From: an uncultured Spirochaetales bacterium
GTDB taxonomy: Bacteria; Spirochaetota; Spirochaetia; Sphaerochaetales; Sphaerochaetaceae
Direction: 5' to 3'
Length of the DNA: 64,000 nt
Assembly: GCA_944390045.1 (NCBI GenBank)
Contig: CALXOO010000002.1
Location: forward strand, 23,826-87,825
This document shows positions 59,675 to 64,000 of this stretch, one piece after another (positions within the stretch are counted from its first letter, which is position 1; the number at the start of each line of letters is the position of its first letter). The position numbers and the translations under genes are program-made. The notes under the pieces are model-generated. The model saw only the letters and a program-made list of their open reading frames with translations. It was not told where the DNA came from and made no database searches.

Positions 59675-60985
59675 TCATGCCCTGAAGAATGCACCGTAGG
59701 CGCTGTATGCGCTCTCTATATCCTTCACGGATGTGATCTCCCAGGGGCTGTGCATTGACAGCACGGCAACACCGCAGTCGATCACTTGCATGCCGAAGCG
59801 TGCCGCGAATTTCGCGATTGTGCCGCCTCCTCCTACATCCACCTTGCCCATTTCATTTATCTGGAACTTCACACCTGCATCATCAAGGATCTTTCTCAGC
59901 GATGCGATGAACTCAGGGTTGGCATCACTTGAACCGCTCTTGCCGCGGCTGCCTGTGAACTTCTCGAAGGATACGCCCCTGCCCATGAAGGATGCATTGT
60001 CCTTGTCGTAGAGATCCGGGTTGAGCGGATCATAGGCCGCAGTCACATCGCTTGAGAGCATGCGGCTGTTTTTCAGACAGCGCCTCAGTGCCAGTGAGGA
60101 GTACTGTGAGAGCCTGTCCATCACCTCGCTGACAAGATTCGGCAGCAGCTCTCCGTCCATGCCTGTCATTCCGTTTGAGCCGATCTCTTCCTTGTCCACA
60201 AGCAGAGTGCAAGCCGTTGTCTCAGGAACAGTGTCCAGATCAAGCAGTGCCTGGAGAGCCGTATAGGCGCAGACCCTGTCATCCTGTCCGTAAGCCATGA
60301 CCATTGAAGAGTCAAAGCCGAGGGAGCGGGCGCGTCCTGCGGGGACAACCTCAAGTTCTGCCGAGAGGAAGTCCTCCTCCTCGATCTTGTATTCTTTCCT
60401 GATTATGTCGAGTATGGCCTTCCTGCCTTCATTGTCCTTTCCTGCCTCAGTGTTCAGTCCGATGACGATGTCGAGGCTCTCTCCGGGGATGAAGTCTCCT
60501 GCAGTCTTTTTCATCTGCTCCTGTGCCATGTGCGGCAGGATGTCGCTGATGCAGAAAGACGGGCCGTCTTCATCCTCTCCGACAACGATGTCCGCGCGGC
60601 TTCCGTCCTTTCTGAACACGACTCCGTGAATCGCAAGCGGCATCGTGAGCCACTGGTACTTCTTGATTCCGCCATAATAGTGTGTGTTGAAGTAGACCAG
60701 GCCGTCCTTCTCATAGACCGGGCGGACCTTGAGGTCCAGTCTGGGTGAGTCGATATGGGCCGTCACGAAGCTGATTCCCTCCTCAAGGGGCTTTTGCCCG
60801 ATGACAAAGAGTGCGACGGATTTCTCATGATTCACGACATAGACCCTGTCTCCTGCCCTGAGCTCATCGTATGTGCTGATGTCCCTGAAGCCCTTCGCCT
60901 GAGCCATCTCAAGGGCTGCCGTGACGCATTCGCGCTCGGTCTTTCCGTTGTTCAGGAATGTCTTGTATGCATTGATCAGATCCAT
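59675..60985 (-). CDS. M18 family aminopeptidase (aspartyl aminopeptidase-like)
   Basis: A 436-residue cytoplasmic metallo-aminopeptidase. Metal ligands and catalytic residues of the family are visible: His in FVTAHIDSPRLDLK, Asp-Glu in VDKEEIGSNGMTG and a final His in SMHSPWEITSVKD. M18 enzymes form large complexes and release N-terminal acidic or hydrophobic residues from peptides. GGGAGG lies 10 bases before the ATG at 60985. It is a single gene with its own terminator. Confidence 0.93.
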   Translation of the reverse strand: MDLINAYKTFLNNGKTERECVTAALEMAQAKGFRDISTYDELRAGDRVYVVNHEKSVALFVIGQKPLEEGISFVTAHIDSPRLDLKVRPVYEKDGLVYFNTHYYGGIKKYQWLTMPLAIHGVVFRKDGSRADIVVGEDEDGPSFCISDILPHMAQEQMKKTAGDFIPGESLDIVIGLNTEAGKDNEGRKAILDIIRKEYKIEEEDFLSAELEVVPAGRARSLGFDSSMVMAYGQDDRVCAYTALQALLDLDTVPETTACTLLVDKEEIGSNGMTGMDGELLPNLVSEVMDRLSQYSSLALRRCLKNSRMLSSDVTAAYDPLNPDLYDKDNASFMGRGVSFEKFTGSRGKSGSSDANPEFIASLRKILDDAGVKFQINEMGKVDVGGGGTIAKFAARFGMQVIDCGVAVLSMHSPWEITSVKDIESAYSAYGAFFRA

Positions 60986-61040
60986 ATACAGTAATCCTCC
61001 CGTATTCAGTCTGACGCGATTCTACCACTTACATTTGGAT

Positions 61041-61069
61041 TTGTCACAGTGCATTAAAACGTGTACTAT
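61041..61069 (+). promoter_or_regulatory. Leaderless promoter of the DUF2238-like gene
   Basis: TTGTCA (61041-61046), 17 bases, TACTAT (61064-61069), then six bases (GGCCAT) before the ATG at 61076. No Shine-Dalgarno sequence is present. This is the clearest leaderless example in the window. Confidence 0.75.
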
Positions 61070-61075
61070 GGCCAT

Positions 61076-61927
61076 ATGGGCGAAAGGAAAAGGATTCACT
61101 CCAAAAGTCTCAGGGAAAACATAAGGGAGCATAAGGCGCTGTTCGCTGTGTATGTGCTGCTCAGGGCCTCTGTCATCCTGATCCTGATCGCGCAGATAAT
61201 GAACAATGACTGGGAGCGTGCTTTCTACTGCATTCTTGCGCTTGTGCTGATGTTCATCCCCTCATTCATCGAGAACAACTGGCACATAGATATCCCGGAT
61301 ACACTTGAAATAATTGTACTGTTCTTCATATATGCCGCGGAGATCCTTGGCGAGTTGCGTGCGTACTATATAAACGTCCCATTCTGGGACACGATGCTGC
61401 ATACGATAACCGGCTTCCTGGCAGCAGCGGTCGGCTTCAGCCTCTGCGATATATTCAACAGGAACGAAAACATCAAATTCTCGCTTTCGCCATTCTTCCT
61501 TGCCTTCGTGGCCTTCTGCTTCTCCATGACAGTCGGGGTGTGCTGGGAGTTCTTGGAGTTCTCAATGGACAGCCTGCTTGGCACCGACACTCAGAAGGAC
61601 ACGATCATCCATGTGATAAACACTGTCGAGCTGGATGCGACACGCACGAATCAGGTCGTCACGATTGATGACATAACTGAAGTGTATTTCCAGGATGGAA
61701 CCCCTTTGGGACTTGGCGGTTATCTCGACATCGGACTCATAGATACCATGAAAGACCTCTTCGTCAACTTCATCGGCGCCGTGGTCTTCTCAATCATAGG
61801 ATTCTTCTATACAAAGAGCCGGGGCGAGGGGCGCTTTGCCCGGCTTTTCATTCCGACTGTGAAGTACAAGGAGGCCTATGAGGCCAGACTGGCCCGGCAA
61901 CGGAGGAAAAAGGAGAAAGAAAAATGA
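61076..61927 (+). CDS. DUF2238/YjdF-like integral membrane protein
   Basis: A 283-residue protein with about six membrane helices. Family-like features are FWDTMLHTITGFLAAAVGFS and MTVGVCWEFLEFSMDSLLG, conserved in DUF2238/YjdF proteins of unknown function. Between the fifth and sixth helices is a ~60-residue extramembrane loop. The C-terminus ends in a strongly basic Arg/Lys tail. It overlaps the next gene by 4 bases (ATGA), so an oxidoreductase is co-translated with it. Confidence 0.7.
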   Translation: MGERKRIHSKSLRENIREHKALFAVYVLLRASVILILIAQIMNNDWERAFYCILALVLMFIPSFIENNWHIDIPDTLEIIVLFFIYAAEILGELRAYYINVPFWDTMLHTITGFLAAAVGFSLCDIFNRNENIKFSLSPFFLAFVAFCFSMTVGVCWEFLEFSMDSLLGTDTQKDTIIHVINTVELDATRTNQVVTIDDITEVYFQDGTPLGLGGYLDIGLIDTMKDLFVNFIGAVVFSIIGFFYTKSRGEGRFARLFIPTVKYKEAYEARLARQRRKKEKEK

Positions 61928-62916
61928 CAGGAATCGGAATTGCAGGCTGTGGAAACATCGCCCATACTCTGGCACCGGTGATGTGCCATTACCCGGACAG
62001 GATGAAGGTCGTGGCCGCCGCGGCCCGTGACGCCGGCAGGGCAGCGGACTTCGCTGCTGAGTTCGGCATTCCCCGTTCATATGGCTCTTATACCGAGATG
62101 TTCGAGGACCCTGATGTTGATCTCGTTTATGTAGCAACCCCGCACTCGCACCACAAGGACATCATGATCGATGCGCTGGAGCATGGCAAGCATGTCCTGT
62201 GCGAGAAGGCTTTCTGTGTCAATGCAAAGGAGGCTGAGGAAGTCTTCGCACTTGCGAAAAGCCGCAGCCTCTTCGTGGCAGAGGCCATCTGGACCCGCTA
62301 TATGCCTTCACGGAAGATGATAAATGATGTCATATCAAGCGGAAAGATTGGCAGAGTTACGACCATAACTGCCAATCTGGGATATAAAATCCTTCACAAG
62401 CCAAGAATAGCCGAACCGGAGCTCGCAGGCGGCGCCCTGCTTGATGTCGGCGTCTATCCGCTGAATTTCGTCCTCATGGCGAAGGAGGGAGCAGGAATCG
62501 ATTCTGTCACGGGCAGCTGCGTCAGGACAGAGAAGGGAGTGGATGCCAGGAACATGATCCAGATCAATTTCTCCGATTCCAGCCAGGCTGTCATCTTCAG
62601 CGAGAGCGAGGCTGTCACTGACAGGAGAGGAATAATATACGGAACTGAGGGCACTCTGGTGGTTGAGAACGTCAACAATCCCGAGGAGCTGAAACTCTAC
62701 TCGGCAGACAGGTCCCCGGTCCTTCTTGAGACTGTCAGGATAGAGCATGAGGTCAATGGCTATGAGTACGAGCTCCTGTCCGCCTGTGACTCAATTGAGA
62801 AAGGTCTTCTTGAGGATCCGCACATGCCGTGGAGTGAGACGCTGAGAGTCTTGAGATACACAGATGCTTTGAGGAGTATCTGGGAAATAAAGCTTGCAAG
62901 CGAGCTTAAAGACTGA
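61924..62916 (+). CDS. Gfo/Idh/MocA family oxidoreductase
   Basis: A 330-residue NAD(P)-dependent dehydrogenase. The N-terminal Rossmann motif is IGIAGCGNIAHTLA; VATPHSHHKDI and VLCEKAFCVNAKEA (the conserved E-K-x pair) follow, and GGALLDVGVYPLNFV marks the start of the C-terminal domain with the Asp-x-x-x-Tyr site. Substrates in the family are sugars, inositol or aldoses. It may be the trans-1,2-dihydrobenzenediol/xylose-dehydrogenase subgroup by its length. The gene ends with a terminator. Confidence 0.9.
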   Translation: MTGIGIAGCGNIAHTLAPVMCHYPDRMKVVAAAARDAGRAADFAAEFGIPRSYGSYTEMFEDPDVDLVYVATPHSHHKDIMIDALEHGKHVLCEKAFCVNAKEAEEVFALAKSRSLFVAEAIWTRYMPSRKMINDVISSGKIGRVTTITANLGYKILHKPRIAEPELAGGALLDVGVYPLNFVLMAKEGAGIDSVTGSCVRTEKGVDARNMIQINFSDSSQAVIFSESEAVTDRRGIIYGTEGTLVVENVNNPEELKLYSADRSPVLLETVRIEHEVNGYEYELLSACDSIEKGLLEDPHMPWSETLRVLRYTDALRSIWEIKLASELKD

Positions 62917-62929
62917 AGACTACAAGGGG

Positions 62930-62956
62930 CCCTGTGACAGACACAGGGTCTCAGTT
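62930..62956 (+). terminator. Terminator after the oxidoreductase
   Basis: CCCTGTG (62930-62936) and CACAGGG (62942-62948) form a 7-bp stem with a 5-base loop, followed by TCTCAGTTTT. Confidence 0.8.
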
Positions 62957-63043
62957 TTAAAAGCACAAATGATGCCATCATGATTGCTTCTATAGTTCAA
63001 ACGAATGCTGTTGAGCTAAAGCAGGAAGCTTACGAATGAATAA

Positions 63044-63535
63044 TGCCCATTGAGAAAGGCTGAGTTCAGTGCCCAGATTGATTAGATCTTTGACTACATC
63101 AATGATCAAGTGGGTGAGTACAGCCCCATCAAAGCTTTCAACTACCTTCTGGCCAGACGCAGCAGTATGTATGTCTACCTGGATAGTATTGAAGGGGTTT
63201 CTGACAACAATATTGCTGAAAGGGCAATCCGCCCCTTCGCACCCGGAAAGAAGAACTGGCTCTTCATCCAGAGTGAGGACGGGGCTGATGCCAGTGCCTT
63301 CTTCTATTCCCTGATCCAGACGGCGGCGGTAAGCTGTGGACTTAACGTCACCGACTACCTTGAGGCAGTCTGTACTCTGGCATCCACCTGCAAGAGGGAT
63401 GCCGACTACGAGAAGCTTCTGCCCTGGAACATAGATCTCAGCGTCCTCAACCAGCCACGTATGGCAAGGCTCGCCGCACAGCCTGCCAGGAATAACACGA
63501 AGCCTTACTCCCTCACTGGTGGAAACAGCTGCTGA
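63044..63535 (+). pseudogene. IS66 transposase (TnpC), C-terminal remnant
   Basis: The frame ends naturally at 63533-63535. The last 140 residues match the IS66 transposase tail: SPIKAFNYLLAR, DNNIAERAIRPFAPGKKNWL (with the catalytic Glu) and SYSLIQTAAVSCGLN-like sequence at FFYSLIQTAAVSCGL. Upstream of 63110 an in-frame TAG interrupts the frame (after AEFSAQID), and beyond that the sequence does not match, so more than half of the gene is lost. Confidence 0.75.
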
Positions 63536-63548
63536 GACACTCATCTAT

Positions 63549-63881
63549 TTAACCCAGTTCCCTGAGACAGGAGAGTATATTCATGAGTGCTGTCCTGTCT
63601 ATGCATTTGATGCTTGCCCCGTGATACTCGACGACAAGGCCGGTACTTAACCCTTTCTTAGTGGAGCCAAGGCAGACAAAAGGCTCATTGCTGTTCCTGG
63701 TATTTGTTTTCGGGTAAACTGTAGCGAGATTCTTTCCTTCAAGCCAGTTCTGCATTGATTTGATGCATATTCCATGTTCACTGGCGAAAGCCTTCAATGT
63801 GAAGTTATCCCCATTGGCCTTCCTTGTTATGAATTCTTCAACCAGCTGGAGTTTGAATTCTGTAGTGTAGCAGTTTGTCAT
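63549..63881 (-). CDS. IS66-type accessory protein (TnpA-like, helix-turn-helix)
   Basis: A 110-residue protein starting at 63881, 6 bases after AAGGAG. NFTLKAFASEHGICIKSMQNWLEG is a helix-turn-helix as in IS66 TnpA; the C-terminal half (LVVEYHGASIKCIDRTALMNILSC) is shared with some IS66 small proteins. It faces the tnpC remnant instead of preceding it on the same strand, so the element is rearranged or two copies are abutted. The frame is intact; the gene itself may still be made. Confidence 0.65.
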   Translation of the reverse strand: MTNCYTTEFKLQLVEEFITRKANGDNFTLKAFASEHGICIKSMQNWLEGKNLATVYPKTNTRNSNEPFVCLGSTKKGLSTGLVVEYHGASIKCIDRTALMNILSCLRELG

Positions 63882-63933
63882 AGGCATCTCCTTCCTTGTG
63901 CACCGCATATGCATGAACACTACCAGTGTTGGC

Positions 63934-63999
63934 GCCGGTTTAGAAGGGCACACCGTGGCCGGAATGAAAGGGCAAATCATCAGCCGGAATAAAAGGGCA
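63934..63999. repeat. Three 17-bp direct repeats at the right edge, transposon-end type
   Basis: GCCGGTTTAGAAGGGCA (63934-63950), GCCGGAATGAAAGGGCA (63958-63974) and GCCGGAATAAAAGGGCA (63983-63999) start 24 and 25 bases apart. Tandem end repeats of this kind are typical of IS21-family termini, where the transposase binds. An istA/istB pair might lie just to the right of the window. Confidence 0.65.
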
Positions 64000-64000
64000 A

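Overview
This 64-kb window looks like chromosome of an anaerobic, probably gut-dwelling spirochaete, most likely near Sphaerochaetaceae. The evidence is indirect: solute-binding proteins whose mature N-termini read ANGGSE or AGGAGES, groEL without groES (also split in other spirochaetes), oxygen-sensitive [FeFe]-hydrogenases, butyrate kinase, a TAXI-type TRAP transporter and a pectin-sugar ABC system. The DNA is GC-rich and tightly packed. I saw no rRNA, tRNA or CRISPR array.

Layout. 1-10.8 kb is a pectin block: uxaB and uxaA (galacturonate pathway; uxaB frameshifted) run leftward, opposite a very large AraC-type regulator, a CUT1 sugar ABC transporter and a GH105 unsaturated rhamnogalacturonyl hydrolase. 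10.8-12.2 kb holds three small leftward genes, including a NUDIX hydrolase. 12.4-19.6 kb is a nucleoside scavenging operon: BMP lipoprotein, ATPase, two permeases, purine nucleoside phosphorylase, cupin and SDR. 19.7-22.6 kb is copper export (copA with a fused CopZ-like tail, then csoR) with a clear CsoR operator. 22.7-27.5 kb has a phosphoesterase, flavodoxins, a YhcH protein and butyrate kinase. 27.5-28.2 kb has a LysR remnant next to a highly structured stretch that looks like an RNA gene. 28.2-31.4 kb is the TAXI TRAP system, then glgP.

34.2-38.0 kb is an operon of lemA, a DUF2207 protein and two isoprenoid-alcohol-kinase-like membrane proteins. Then come groEL, a transglutaminase, yajC and ispH. 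42.7-47.7 kb is a five-gene [FeFe]-hydrogenase cluster with a PAS-containing sensory hydrogenase, a SpoIIE phosphatase and a second hydrogenase. 47.9-50.5 kb is an amino-acid ABC system of odd architecture. 50.6-51.1 kb is a gene graveyard with an IS200/IS605-type scar. 51.1-62.9 kb holds housekeeping and regulatory genes (GNAT, GntR, ROK, pgi, argR, EamA, serine hydrolase, M18 aminopeptidase, Gfo/Idh/MocA). The right end is IS66 debris and a set of terminal-type direct repeats.

Two features recur. At least six genes have a sigma70-type -10 element 6-7 bases before the start codon and no Shine-Dalgarno sequence, so they should be transcribed as leaderless mRNAs. Several operons carry a hairpin after the binding-protein gene, which would make binding protein in excess over membrane subunits. 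The strongest candidates for something undescribed are the structured RNA at 27.87-28.16 kb, a short intergenic RNA at 53.44-53.52 kb, the permuted binding protein/permease paired with an ATPase carrying a GHKL-like tail, and the internal CopZ start in copA.
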